64,000 nt of DNA from Aegilops tauschii subsp. strangulata. Its lineage: Eukaryota; Streptophyta; Magnoliopsida; Poales; Poaceae. The position numbers and the translations under genes are program-made. The notes beneath the pieces were generated by a model. The model saw only the letters and a program-made list of their open reading frames with translations, ran no database searches and was not told where the DNA came from. The stretch spans positions 143,980,885 to 144,044,884 of the forward strand of contig NC_053038.3 in NCBI RefSeq assembly GCF_002575655.3, written 5' to 3'. Positions 46,130 to 56,905 of this stretch are shown piece by piece. Every line of letters begins with the position of its first letter. Within the stretch, counting starts at the first letter, position 1.

Positions 46130-47852
46130 TGAAGGAAATATGCCCTAGAGGCAATAATAAAGTATTATATATTTCCTTATATCATGATAAATGTTTATTA
46201 TTCATGCTAGAATTGTATTAACCGGAAACATAATACATGTGTGAATACATAGACAAACAGAGTGTCACTAGTATGCCTCTATTTGACTAGCTCGTTAATC
46301 AAAGATGGTTATGTTTCCGAGCCATAGACATGAGTTGTCATTTGATTAACGGGATCACCTCATTAGGAGAATGACGTGATTGACTTGACCCATTCAGTTA
46401 GCTTAGCACCCGATCGTTTAGTATGTTGCTATTGCTTTCTTCATGACTTATACATGTTCCTATGACTATGAGATTATGCAACTCCCGTTTACCGGAGGAA
46501 CACTTTGTGTGCTACCAAACGTCACAACGTAAATGGGTGATTATAAAGGTGCTCTACAGGTGTCTCCAAAGGTACTTGTTGGGTTGGCGTATTTCGAGAT
46601 TAGGATTTGTCACTCCGATTGTCGGAGAGGTATCTCTGGGCCCACTCGGTAATGCACATCACTATAAGCCTTGCAAGCATTGTGACTAATGAGTTAGTTG
46701 CGGGATGATGTATTACGGAACGAGTAAAGAGACTTGCCGGTAACGAGATTGAACTAGGTATCGAGATACCGACGATCGAATCTCGGGAAAGTAACATACC
46801 GATGACAAAGGGAACAACGTATGTTGTTATGCGGTTTGACCGATAAAGATCTTCGTAGAATATGTGGGAGCCAATATGGGCATCCAGGTCCCGCTATTGG
46901 TTATTGATCGGAGAGGTGTCTCGGTCATGTCTACATAGTTCTCGAACCCATAGGGTCCGCACGCTTAACGTTACGATGACAGTTTTATTATGAGTTTATG
47001 TATGTTGATGTACCGAAGGAGTTCGGAGTCCCAGATGAGATCGGGGACATGACGAGGAGTCTCAAAATGGCCGAGACGTAAGGATCGATATATTGGACGA
47101 CTATATTCGGACTTCGGAAAGGTTCCGAGTGATTCGGGTATTTTTCGGAGTACCAGAGAGTTACGGGAATTCGTATTGGGCCTTAATGGGCCATACGGGA
47201 AAGGAGAGAAAGGTCCCAAAGGGTGGCCGCACCCCTCCCCATGGGCTAGTCCGAATTCGACTAGGGAGGGGGGGCGCCCCCTTCCTTTCTCCTTCCCCCT
47301 TCCCCCTTCCCTTCTCCTACTCCCACAAGGAAATGAAGAGTCCTACTCCCGATGGGAGTAGGACTCCCCCCTTTGGCGCGCCTCTCCCCTTGGCCGGCTG
47401 CCTCCCCCTTGCTTCTTTATATACGGGTGCAGGGGGGCACCCCATGGAGACAACAATTGATCTATTGATCTCTTAGCCGTGTGCGGTGCCCCCCTCCACC
47501 AAATTACACCTCGATAATACCGTTGCGGAGCTTAGGTGAAGCCCTGCGTCGGTGGAACATCATCATCGTCACCACGCCGTCGTGCTGACAAAACTCTCCC
47601 TCAACACTCGGCTGGATCGGAGTTCGAGGGACGTCATCGAGCTGAACGTGTGTAGAACTCGGAGGTGTCGTGCGTTCGGTAGTTGATCGGTCGGATCGTG
47701 AAGACGTATGACTACATCAACCGTGTTGTGATAACGCTTCCGCTGTCGGTCTACGAGGGTACGTGGACAACACTCTCCCCTCTCGTTGCTATGCATCACC
47801 ATGATCTTGCGTGTGCGTAGGAATTTTTTTGAAATTACTACGTTCCCCAACA
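46130..47852 (+). repeat. 3' LTR of the BARE-like element
   Basis: 1723 bp, about 98% identical to 39296-41000. It starts right after AAGTGGGAC and ends before the second AGCGG. Confidence 0.95.
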
Positions 47853-48049
47853 AGCGGGCCGTACGGCCCATCTTCATCAGCAAGGCATCCAAGACCCTCG
47901 CGAGGGGCCAAGCCTCGCGAGGCGGACGACGCAAGACCTCCTCAGGAGTGCCTAGCTAGGCAGGCTCACAAGCAGCGGAGATATCAAGGCGGGGCAAACC
48001 TCAGGAGGCTTTCGTGACGTGAGCCATGACGATCGAGACTAGGCGGGCA
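47853..48049 (+). mobile_element. LTR fragment, right piece
   Basis: Removing the BARE-like element and one AGCGG joins this to 39226-39295 into about 260 bp of one LTR. It has recurring CTCGCGAGG palindromes (47898, 47913). It is cut at 48050 by the next LTR; GGGCA (48045-48049) is the presumed left target duplication of that insertion. Confidence 0.6.
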
Positions 48050-51000
48050 TGTAACGCCCCGGATTCAATGCGCTAGGTGTCTTCCAGTTATTCGCCGTTG
48101 TTGCCATGTCATTTGCTTGCGTGTTGCATTTTGCCATGTCATCATCTGCATTTCATCTGCATGTTTTTCAAGACTTGCATCCGGTCCTTCTCCCCGTTGT
48201 CCATTTCGCGATCCGACACTCTCCCTCGCGCCCGTCGCCCCTCTCAGACCTTGTTTCGTGAGTGGAAGAAAAAATTTCTCGGAATGGGCCGCGTTTTGCC
48301 GAGTGGCCTTGGTATATCACCGGTAGACCGCCCGTCAAATTTCGTTCCACATGCAGGTCGTTTGATGCCCCAACGGTTAACCGCGTAGCCCGAAACCCCT
48401 CTCTCTTTGCAGCCCAGCACCACTCCACCACAGCCCACTAACCCAGCAAAACCCCCTCCATGCTCCCCGCTGTTCGATCATGATCGTGTGGGCGAAAACC
48501 GCACCCCGTTTGTACTCCCCTAGCTCCCTCTACCTATAAAAATGCCCCCTCCCCCTCCATTTTCGGGTCCAAACCCTAGCCCCGCTCGACTCGCGCCGCC
48601 GGACATGTCCGCCCCCTCGCCGGACACGTCCGCCCCGCCGCCGCAGCCAACCCCGCGCCTCCCACCACCGCCGGCCCGCAAAGCTTGTCTGGAGCCCGCG
48701 CCGGGCCGCGCCGGGCCCGGATCCGCCCGAGCCGCTCGCAACCGCCTGTCCCGAGCGCTCTACACCCCGCCACCGCACCGCTCGCTGGAGTTGCCTCCGC
48801 CGCCGGCGAGCACCATGTCCAGGTCGTGCCGCCCCTGCCTCTCCTCCCTCCTTCCATCCCGTGCTTCTCCCTCTCCCTCATGATCTCTCTCTCTCCATGA
48901 ACCTCACAGGAACACCATGGCCGCCCCGATCTACGCGCTCGCGCCGCCCCAAGCTGCCCCATCGCCGGGAATGGGTTGCCCCGCGCCCGATCTACCCATT
49001 AACGCCCCCCTGACCCTCGCCGGAGTCCCACGTTGCCCCACTATCGCCGTTGACTTCCGTCGGAGTGGTTCTGTACAAGAGAAGGAGCCAACCCCGACCT
49101 TCCCGTTTTTTTTCGCGGGGTAAAATTCTGCCAAGTCCCTTATTTGGCATATTCTAGTGCCCTGTTCATAATGCCATAACTTCATGTGTGCTGCTCCGAA
49201 TCATGCATATAATATGTCCAAATGTTCATCATGAGATGCGCTTCATTTTGTTCCATTGTGCCATGCTTGTTTGAATCCATCTTGATGCCCTAATCATCGT
49301 TGTAAGAGTTCTATATGCTATTAACTGCTGTCTGTTATCAGAACTTGGTGATTTGTCTTTTTCATTGTATTCTGTGTGTGCATCCTATGAGCATGAGCTC
49401 TACATGTGTTTTGTACTACATCATGCCATCTTTACAGGGGTTCCTGTCTTGTATTTTTTGATCAATGTGGTGATTAGCACAAGCATGCCAAGTAGCCTCC
49501 ATGATGTTGCTGATTTCTGTGACTTAGTTTTTCTGCTAAGTCCATAGCTGTAACATTGTGATGCCACGTAAACCTGCTGTCACCATGAGTTCCATGCATA
49601 ATCTGGAGATGTTCACTAAAGGTGTTTTGTTATACATGTTATGATGTATCCATCCATGCCCTTTGTTGCATTTATAGCCTGCTGTAGCTTGTTGCAAACT
49701 TGCTCTCAAATTGCTAAATAATGTTGCTGTCAGCCTGTTAACATGAAGTTCAGTTTTGCTAGTGATCCATGCACCCTATGAACTTGCTATTTCCATGCTT
49801 AGCTTCATAACTATGCCATCTTAATGTTGGTTGACTTCACATGCCATGAAATGCCTTTTGGTGAGTGGTACAAGCTCACCAACGTGCCTACTTATCGTTG
49901 TTTCTGCCATGTACTGTTATTTTCTCTAAGTCTGAATCTACCATATCATTTGCCATGTTTGCATGGATCCTACCATCTTTTCTGTTGATCTTTGGAATTA
50001 GTTCAGTAAGGGAGTTTTGTTCTTTGTCTTTAGTATTAGCATGCCATGCCTTTCTTTGCTATGATATGTTTCTGTAGCATGTTGTTTGATAGCTCTAAAC
50101 TTAGCAGCCTGATGTTATTTCTGCCATGTCTAGTGATTTTCTGCAGTGTCTGTGAAACTGTTATTATTTGCAATCTTGCCATGTCTTTTTGAGCATGTTG
50201 TAGTGATTTCCGGAGATAGCTCGGTATTTTTGTTTTGTCATGCTTTACCTGTATATCACGTCCATGCCTTTTGTTTTCATGTTGGGGTGCTTTATCATAT
50301 CTTCATCATGCTTGTAAGATGCCTAGTTGCTGTTTTGGACAGATTGTTGTTATATCTTGTTTGGAGTGTATGTGTTGCACCGTTGCTCCGTTTTGAGTGT
50401 GCTCTACATGAAACTTGCTTAGTTTTCCATGTAGTTTCATGTTACCTTGTTGGATCCATGTTTTGGGTGTGTTTGCTTGATGTTTGTATGCATTTTGCAT
50501 CAATGTCATGTTTAACTTGTTTTGCTCATATCTTCTAGGCCGTAACTCCGAATTAAATGAACTTTATATGTAATTTGACTACAATTTCGTGTAGATCATC
50601 TTGGTGCATATTAACTTGCTGTTTAATAACTTGAACATAAGGTTTAATCAGATCTGGAGATATTTCGAAACATGCATATGAGGACTTACCAGATTTGTTA
50701 TATGTTGTTTCCGGCCTCATTTATACTTGCTTTGATGTGTTGCTCTTGTATGCATCATCTCTTGCCATGAGTAGCTTCATGTAGCCTTGCCATGCATCAT
50801 GCTTGATTGAGTAGCATGCCTCGTTCATGTGTGGTTTGTTTACCATGTTGTGTGCTTCTTCTCGATAATTCCTGTTTCGTTGCGACCGTGAGGATTCATT
50901 CGTCTTCGTGGCTTCATCTTCTTCATGGATTCGTTCTTCTTCCTAGCGGGATTTCAGGCAAGATGACCGTCACCTTGTATCTCATTACTATCATTGCTAT

Positions 51001-52218
51001 GCTAGTTGCTTCGTTCTATCGCTATGCTGCGCTACCTATCGCTTGCTCTTCAATCCTCCCAAATTGCCATGTCAGCCTCTAACCTTTGTCACCCTTCCTA
51101 GCAAACCGTTGCTTGGCTATGTTACCGCTTTTGCTCAGCCCCTCTTATAGCGTTGCTAGTTGCAGGTGAAGATGAAGTTTGTTCCTTGCTGGAACATGGA
51201 TATCATGGACTTTGTTGGGATATCATAATATCTCTTATATTATTAATGCATCTATATACTTGGTAAAGGGTGGAAGGCTCGGCCTTATGCCTGGTGTTTT
51301 GTTCCACTCTTGCCGCCCTAGTTTCCATCATACCGGTGTTATGTTCCTTGATTTTGCGTTCCTAACGCGGTTGGGTTGTTATGGGGACCCCTTGACAGTT
51401 CGCTTTGAATAAAACTCCTCCAGCAAGGCCCAACCTTGGTTTTACATTTGCCTCACCTAACCTTTTTCCTTTGGGTTTCCGGAGCCCGAGAGTCATCTTT
51501 ATTTACCACCTCGGGCCAGTGCTCCTTCGAGTGTTGGTCCAACCTGTCAGCCGCCGGTGGCCACCAGGGGCAACTCTGGGCTGGCCTACCAGAAGTTTGG
51601 ACAATCCAGTGTGCCCTGAGAACGAGATATGTGCAGCTCCTATCAGGATTTGTCGGCACATTCGGCCAGCTTTGCTGGTCTTGTTTTACCATTGTCGAAA
51701 TGTCTTGTAAACCGGGATTCCGAGACTGATCGGGTCTTCCCGGGAGAAGGAATATCCTTCGTTGATCGTGAGAGCTTATAATGGGCTAAGTTGGGACACC
51801 CCTGCAGGGTATAAACTTTCGAGAGCCGTGCCCGTGGTTATGTGGCAGATGGGAATTTGTTAATGTCCGGTTGTAGAGAACTTGACACTTGACTTAATTA
51901 AAATGCATCAACCGCGTGTTTAACCGTGATGGTTTCTTTTCGGCGGAGTCCGGGAAGTGAACACGGTTCTCGGGTTATGTTTGACGTAAGTAGGAGTTCA
52001 GGATCACTTCTTGATCATTGCTAGTTTCACGACCGTTCCGTTGCTTCTCTTCTCGCTCTTATTTGCATATGTTAGCCACCATACTTTGCTTAGTCGCTGC
52101 TGCAACCTCACCACTTTACCCCTTCCTTACCCATTAAGCTTTGCTAGTCTTGATACCCATGGTAATGTGATTGCTGAGTCCTCGTGGCTCACAGATTACT
52201 ACAACACCGGTTGCAGGT
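48050..52218 (+). mobile_element. Long LTR of a second chromovirus
   Basis: TGTAACGCCCCGG opens it. The sequence follows the LTR at 1830-4964 block for block, including the TATA region (48535-48540), the leader, the TGCCATG-rich zone and the segment near 51060-51540. It then continues a further 680 bp that the first copy has lost. It stops at 52218, where the minus-strand Sirevirus begins. Since neither pol nor a polypurine tract precedes it, it is a 5' LTR or a solo LTR; the sequence right of the Sirevirus would tell. The two LTRs are relatives, not a pair from one element. Confidence 0.8.
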
Positions 52219-52946
52219 AGGATCGATATAGTTGACTAGAGGGGGGGTGAATAGGCAACTAACAATTTTTAGCTTTTCTTTACCAAATTAAACTTTGCAT
52301 CAAAATAGGTTGTCTAGATATGCAACTAAGTGAACAACCTATATGATGCAATGACAACAAGCACGCAAGCAAGTAAGAGATGTAACCCGAGTAAACTTGC
52401 GAAAGTAAAGGAACGAGATAACCAAGAGTGGAGCCGGTGAAGACGGGGATGTGTTACCGAAGTTCCTTCCTTTTGAAGGGAAATACCTCTCCGTTGGAGG
52501 GGTGTGGAGGCACAATGCTCCCCAAGAAGCCACTAGGGCCACCGTATTCTCCTCACGCCCTCACACAATGCGAGATGCCGTGATTCCACTATTGGTGCCC
52601 TTGAAGGCGGCGACCGGACCTTTACAAACAAGGTTGGGCAATCTCCACAACTTAATTGGAGGCTCCCAACGACACCACAAAGCTTCACCACAATGGACTA
52701 TGGCTCCACGGTGACCTCAACCGTCTAGGGTGCTCAAACACCCAAGAGTAACAAGATCCGCTAGGGATAAGTGGGGGGAATCAAATTTCTCTTGGTGGAA
52801 GTGTAGATCGTGGCCTTCTCAACCAATCCCGAGCAAATCAACAAGTTTGTTTGGCTAGGGAGAGAGATCGGGCGAAAATGGAGCTTGGAGCAACAATGGA
52901 GCTTTTTGGGGGAAAGAGGTGAGTCATCTTTGGGGAAGAAGACCCC

Positions 52947-52954
52947 TTTATATA
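52947..52954 (-). promoter_or_regulatory. Sirevirus LTR TATA box
   Basis: TATATAAA on the minus strand, just downstream (in element orientation) of the palindrome cluster. The same is found in the other LTR at 63603-63610. The palindromes therefore sit where an upstream promoter element would be. Confidence 0.55.
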
Positions 52955-52998
52955 GTGGGGGGAACAAACCAACCGTTACCCCACTTCTGCCCCGAAGA

Positions 52999-53490
52999 GA
53001 GCGGTACTACCGCTGTGCCAGCGGTACTACCGCTTGCCACTATAAGTGGTACTACCGCTCCTCATCGCGGTACTACCGCTTGGCCCACAGCGGTACTACC
53101 GCAGTATGAGGGCGGTACTACCGCATACGAGCGGTACTACGGCCCCCCACAGCTGCGGCCAGTACCGTAAAACCCGACACGAAAAAGGAGCCCTCGAATT
53201 GAGGCGGTACTAGCACGAGACCACCGCGGTACTACGGCTTGGGGCTACTAGCGGTACTACTGCTCTGGAGCGGTACTACGGCTCCCAGAGCGGTACTACC
53301 GCTTGTGGCACCCAAGCGGTACTACTGCTCCGTGCCGTGGTACTACCGCTGGGACCAGAGTGAGCACACAATTGGGGGCTACTAGCGGTACTACTGCTCT
53401 GGGCGGTACTACCGCTCCAGAGCGGTACTACCGCTTGTAGCACCCAAGCGGTACTACCGCTCTGGCCCGCGGTACTACCGCTGGGACCAG
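52999..53490. repeat. Cluster of near-palindrome AGCGGTACTACCGCT in the 3' LTR
   Basis: About 19 copies, exact or with one to three changes, spaced mostly 15-25 bp, some longer. Each is a hairpin with 7-bp arms around one central base; that base is C on the plus strand throughout the cluster. Copy number varies between the two LTRs. Confidence 0.9.
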
Positions 53491-53808
53491 AGAGGGCACA
53501 TTGAGAAGAGAAACAAGCCCATCATCGAAACAGAAAGGCTCGGAGGGAGAGGCAAAGGAAGTGTACGTGATGATTCCGCCCTAGCCTTTCCAAAACAGAC
53601 CCCCTCTTGATAGTACGGTGATCCCTATGAAACTAGTCCACCAAACTAATCCGAAAGGACTACACCGTCTTCGCTTCAAGCTCCGAGGGGAGGGAATCGT
53701 CTCGTGCCAAAAGGATGAATCTCTGAAAAACACTCAATGCACACGATTAGTTCGCAAAAGCATTGTCATCAATCACCAAAACATCTTAGGGATAAATATG
53801 CCCTTACA

Positions 53809-54425
53809 ATCTCCCCCTTTTTGGTGGATTGATGACAATACGGGATTTGCACAACTGGGAAAAGACAAAGGACATAAGCAAACCCCAAATCTCTAAAATA
53901 TAGACGGGCTCCCCCTAGATGTGTGTCATCAAGATAAGTGCTTTGCACTGCACGACACACATACTAGGATCAACACTCCCCCTGTATTTTAGAGACCAAC
54001 AACCTAAGCGAGATACAAGATAGCAGGATATATAACATAATGAAGCATATAACTCATGAGATATCAAATGACTAGAGACAAAGATAAAGATATGATAAGG
54101 ATAGGGTAGCATATGTCTCACACCATATGACTTGAACTAAAGTCTCACAGAACACAAAACCAAGCAAAGCACAAGGTAGCACACAACGAAAGCACAAAGG
54201 CAAAGACACACTCGCAACACAACGACGCAAATCCCTAAACTCTCTCCCCCTTTGGCATCGAGACACCAAAAGGGGCAAAGAGCTAACCTACGGCTCCAGG
54301 TGAGAGCATGCTGAGGATCTCGAACATCAGGACTCTGCGTGATCATCTGCACTGCCGTCCTCGCCCGGAAACTGCTCGGCATCTGAATCAGTCCACGGAC
54401 AGTGCTGCTGGATCCACTCCTCCTC
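53809..54425 (-). other. Sirevirus untranslated region with multiple polypurine-like tracts
   Basis: Minus-strand GGGGGAG tracts lie at about 53811-53820 (the functional-looking one at the LTR border), 53909-53916, 53975-53983 and 54244-54250, and one more lies upstream near 56841. Multiple polypurine tracts are reported for Sireviruses. No ORF was recognised. Confidence 0.65.
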
Positions 54426-56072
54426 CTATGTAATCTGACCATCAGAGCCGCTGGTGACGGTCGCACCCATCTGATGCATAAGCTCCTTATGACGTCCCCT
54501 TGCCTTCTTCTCAGCCACATGAGTCAAGTACTGACCATGAGACTCCATGCAGAACAGCTTCTTCATCTTGCGTTTGAGCTTCTTTGCCCAAGAGGGCTCT
54601 GCCACAGAAGGCTCTGTCCCAGGAGGCACATAATCCTCATCATCATCACCGGCATCAGCCTCGTCCTCGGTCTCCATGGCAGCAGCAGAAGATGGAGCTC
54701 CAGATCTACCCCAATTATCCTTCTTCCTCAGACGCTTGATCTCATGAGAGACCAACTCTCCAGTTTCCAGCTGCTCCTCAGGATAGGTATGTCTCCAGGC
54801 CCTCTCAATAAGCAACATAATGAACGGACCGTAAATTGGGCACTTGCGCTCAAAAACAGCCGCCAGAAGCTCAGACCACATGACATGAGAGATGTCCAGG
54901 GACTCGCCGGTGTTTGCTTCCTTCTCACGCTGGCAGAAGAGAAGCATGTCCACAAGATAAGAGTGTACCATGTCCAGATTCCCAATACGAGGGAAGAGAG
55001 TCTCGCGGAAGATACGGTGAAGGATGTCCAGATAGGCAGACAACTCATAGGTTTCCTTCCTGGTCTCAGGGTTGACCTTCCGAGTACAGTAGGGCCAGAG
55101 GGCTTGCTTGTGAGTGGAGGTAACATTTTGGTGAGGACGAAAACCGACTGGAGTCTCGAGCCCTTGATCTTCCACCTCAAGCAGCCCCATGAAGGCCTGC
55201 CACTTGACAGCTAGCACCTTCCCATTAGTCATCCAAGTCAGAGTCCTGTCTGCATCAGTTCCTAGGTGAACAGTGGCAAAGAACTGTGCCAGCAAATCTG
55301 CATCAAAGTCCTTGTTGAACTGCATGATCTTGAGAATGTTCAACTGAGAGCACATCTGAAGGGCATCACCAAAGTACTCAGGGTCCTTCTCCATAACATC
55401 CGTGTTGATGGAATGAACATTGACAAAGAGGTTCTTCTTAGCCTTGATCACATCAAAGTATGTGGCATACTGAAACCGGTTCCAGAACGGGCGATTGACA
55501 AGGTTGTGTTCTTGGTCTTCCTCATAGGGGTTGCACCGACGCCTGTCCCAGAATTCCTTGCTAGACATCTCAGTCACTTTCTTGCCACTTGGCTTCGGTC
55601 GGCTGGCAATCTTCTTCTTGCGAGGAGGATTAGCACTTGAGGAAGCACCCCCTGCCAGCGGTGGAGCACTGGAAGAACCACCTGCAGTCTCAGATGAGCG
55701 GTACCGCTTTGACGTTGAACGTCCGGGGTTGACACGGCGGACTTGCTGCTCAGGATGTTCATCACCTGGAACCAAACACACGAACACAAGAAACAACCAG
55801 GAGAAACGATCAAAACCAAATAAACACAACACAAACAGATCAACATGTGGTAGGAAACGATGGAACTGGGCATCCGGCGGTAGTACCGTCCTGTACTGCG
55901 GCAGTACCGCACAAGCGGTAGTACCGTGCCCTACAAGCGGTAGTACCGCTCTGGCGGTAGTACCGCGCAATATGGGCGGTAGTACCGCCCGAGACGGGGC
56001 ACGGAGGATCCCTACTGCCGTGGTCAGATCCGGCACTACCGGGGATGCCAAATTCAAAAATAAACCTACCAA
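54426..56072 (-). CDS. Extra ORF downstream of pol in the Sirevirus (putative plant transposon protein-like)
   Basis: 548 open codons from 56072, in the place where Sireviruses may carry an env-like ORF. Residues 1-75 are translated palindrome repeat and residues 78-102 are hydrophobic. From residue 103 it looks like a real protein: a basic region (111-167), NRPFWNRFQYATYFDVI (194-208), a conserved-looking core with AQFFATVHL and WMTNGKVLAVKWQAFMGLLE (262-299), then a helical part to 455, an acidic patch (467-480) and a Lys-rich segment (497-506). The core spacing resembles the 'putative plant transposon protein' domain seen in Athila/Ogre-type elements. TTCCAG/GTGATG at 55765 is a good splice acceptor, so residues 1-102 may be intron or leader. 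It has no clear env features. Function unknown. Confidence 0.65.
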   Translation of the reverse strand: MVGLFLNLASPVVPDLTTAVGILRAPSRAVLPPILRGTTARAVLPLVGHGTTACAVLPQYRTVLPPDAQFHRFLPHVDLFVLCLFGFDRFSWLFLVFVCLVPGDEHPEQQVRRVNPGRSTSKRYRSSETAGGSSSAPPLAGGASSSANPPRKKKIASRPKPSGKKVTEMSSKEFWDRRRCNPYEEDQEHNLVNRPFWNRFQYATYFDVIKAKKNLFVNVHSINTDVMEKDPEYFGDALQMCSQLNILKIMQFNKDFDADLLAQFFATVHLGTDADRTLTWMTNGKVLAVKWQAFMGLLEVEDQGLETPVGFRPHQNVTSTHKQALWPYCTRKVNPETRKETYELSAYLDILHRIFRETLFPRIGNLDMVHSYLVDMLLFCQREKEANTGESLDISHVMWSELLAAVFERKCPIYGPFIMLLIERAWRHTYPEEQLETGELVSHEIKRLRKKDNWGRSGAPSSAAAMETEDEADAGDDDEDYVPPGTEPSVAEPSWAKKLKRKMKKLFCMESHGQYLTHVAEKKARGRHKELMHQMGATVTSGSDGQIT

Positions 56073-56540
56073 ACATCAGTCCAAAGAGTCTAGTTGCCTT
56101 CTCCAACCTACTCAAGCCTAGATTTGGCCAAAAATCTAGAGATGCAACTACTACTGCCCCTAAAACGCGAGATCTGAAAACTAGACAAGAAGAGAAAAGG
56201 AACGGGGGCAATACCAGCATCCATGGCAAGAGGACGAGGTGGGGATCGACTCCACCGAAGGGAATGGAGAGGGACGGTCCGGAGACGGAGGGCCGCCGGA
56301 GCCCTCCCGCGGCGAGATGGCGCTGGAGAGAGAGGAAGAGGAACCAGGGGACGAAGCAAATGGGTATGGGGTGGAGGAAACCACCCCTGCCCATGACTTA
56401 ACCCCCTGGCCCCGCCCCTCAGCGGTAGTACCGTGGTGATGGGCGGTAGTACCGCTTAGCCACATAAGCGGTAGTACCGCTCCGTGGAGCGGTAGTACCG
56501 CTCCAGCGGTAGTACCGCGCCTTCACAACGGTAGTACCGC
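55870..56540. repeat. Second near-palindrome cluster, opposite orientation
   Basis: About 12 copies of AGCGGTAGTACCGCT and variants at 55877-55990 and 56420-56540. On the plus strand the central base is G, so this cluster is inverted relative to those in the LTRs. It lies between pol and the extra ORF, partly inside the latter's 5' end. Confidence 0.88.
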
Positions 56541-56905
56541 CCAGCGCAACTCAAACCAGACTCAACACATATGGTGCAAAACGAAAGACGGGAAACAACG
56601 GCAAGAAGACCAACAAGAGCACTAGCAAGAGAAAAAGAATCACACGCCTCTATACGAGAGGGCGGTGGCCGAGGCCACCTATGTTTGAGTCACTTGGCAT
56701 GGCACCGCGAAGAATTATCCTTGGGCCCATGACCAAAGCTCGTCTTTGAAGCACAAGTACCATCAAAAATGGCTAATGTGAAAGAGTGAGATCAGTTTAT
56801 GCATTGTGGGGGGAGGGAAAGTTCATTGAGAGAACAACACTCCCCCTACGTCCATGCCTACACCTAGACAAGAATGCACAATGAATGTGAGGGGTGTGCA
56901 AAGGT
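56073..56905 (-). other. Spacer between Sirevirus pol and the extra ORF
   Basis: Holds the outer half of the palindrome cluster. Near 56230-56390 a GC-rich minus-strand tract resembles a plant 5' untranslated leader (pyrimidine runs, CTCTCTCCAGCGCC). A polypurine-like tract lies near 56841. A promoter or first exon for the extra ORF could be here; I cannot prove it. Confidence 0.4.

Larger units (their letters stand above)
39296..47852 (+). mobile_element. Complete BARE/Angela/WIS-type Ty1/copia retrotransposon
   Basis: LTRs at 39296-41000 and 46130-47852 open with TGAAGGAAATATGCCC and end TTCCCCAACA. The perfect target duplication AGCGG lies at 39291-39295 and 47853-47857. TGGTATCAGAGCC at 41002-41014 is the initiator-Met primer site; AAGTGGGAC before the 3' LTR is the polypurine tract. 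By hand count the LTRs differ at about 35 sites (about 2%) plus three or more indels, roughly 0.8 million years at the usual grass rate. The 5.1-kb interior has gag, protease, integrase, RT and RNase H in the copia order but is heavily mutated. The family assignment from the LTR opening is strong; which of BARE, Angela or WIS is not settled. Confidence 0.95.
52219..53808 (-). repeat. 3' LTR of the Sirevirus
   Basis: On the minus strand it starts TGTAAGGGCATATTTATCCC at 53808, after the tract AAAAAGGGGGAGAT. The far end near 52219 is CTATATCGATCCT; it matches the other copy to that point, then the two differ, so the exact terminus is unclear. The LTR includes about 19 copies of a near-palindromic motif (52999-53490). 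Confidence 0.88.

Noticed and set aside
1830..52218. LTRs at 1830 and 48050 as the two ends of a single huge element
   Set aside because: They are only family-level similar, and the pol tail lies directly before the first one in the same orientation, which marks it as a 3' LTR; a pair from one element would be nearly identical and reversed in order.
52450..53170. Repeated open frames in both Sirevirus LTRs
   Set aside because: They are LTR sequence; the 'GTTAVPAVLPL' type residues come from translating the palindromes.
52999..53490. CRISPR-like array (regular short palindromic repeats)
   Set aside because: Spacing is irregular, units are degenerate, spacers are not unique, and the context is a plant retrotransposon LTR.
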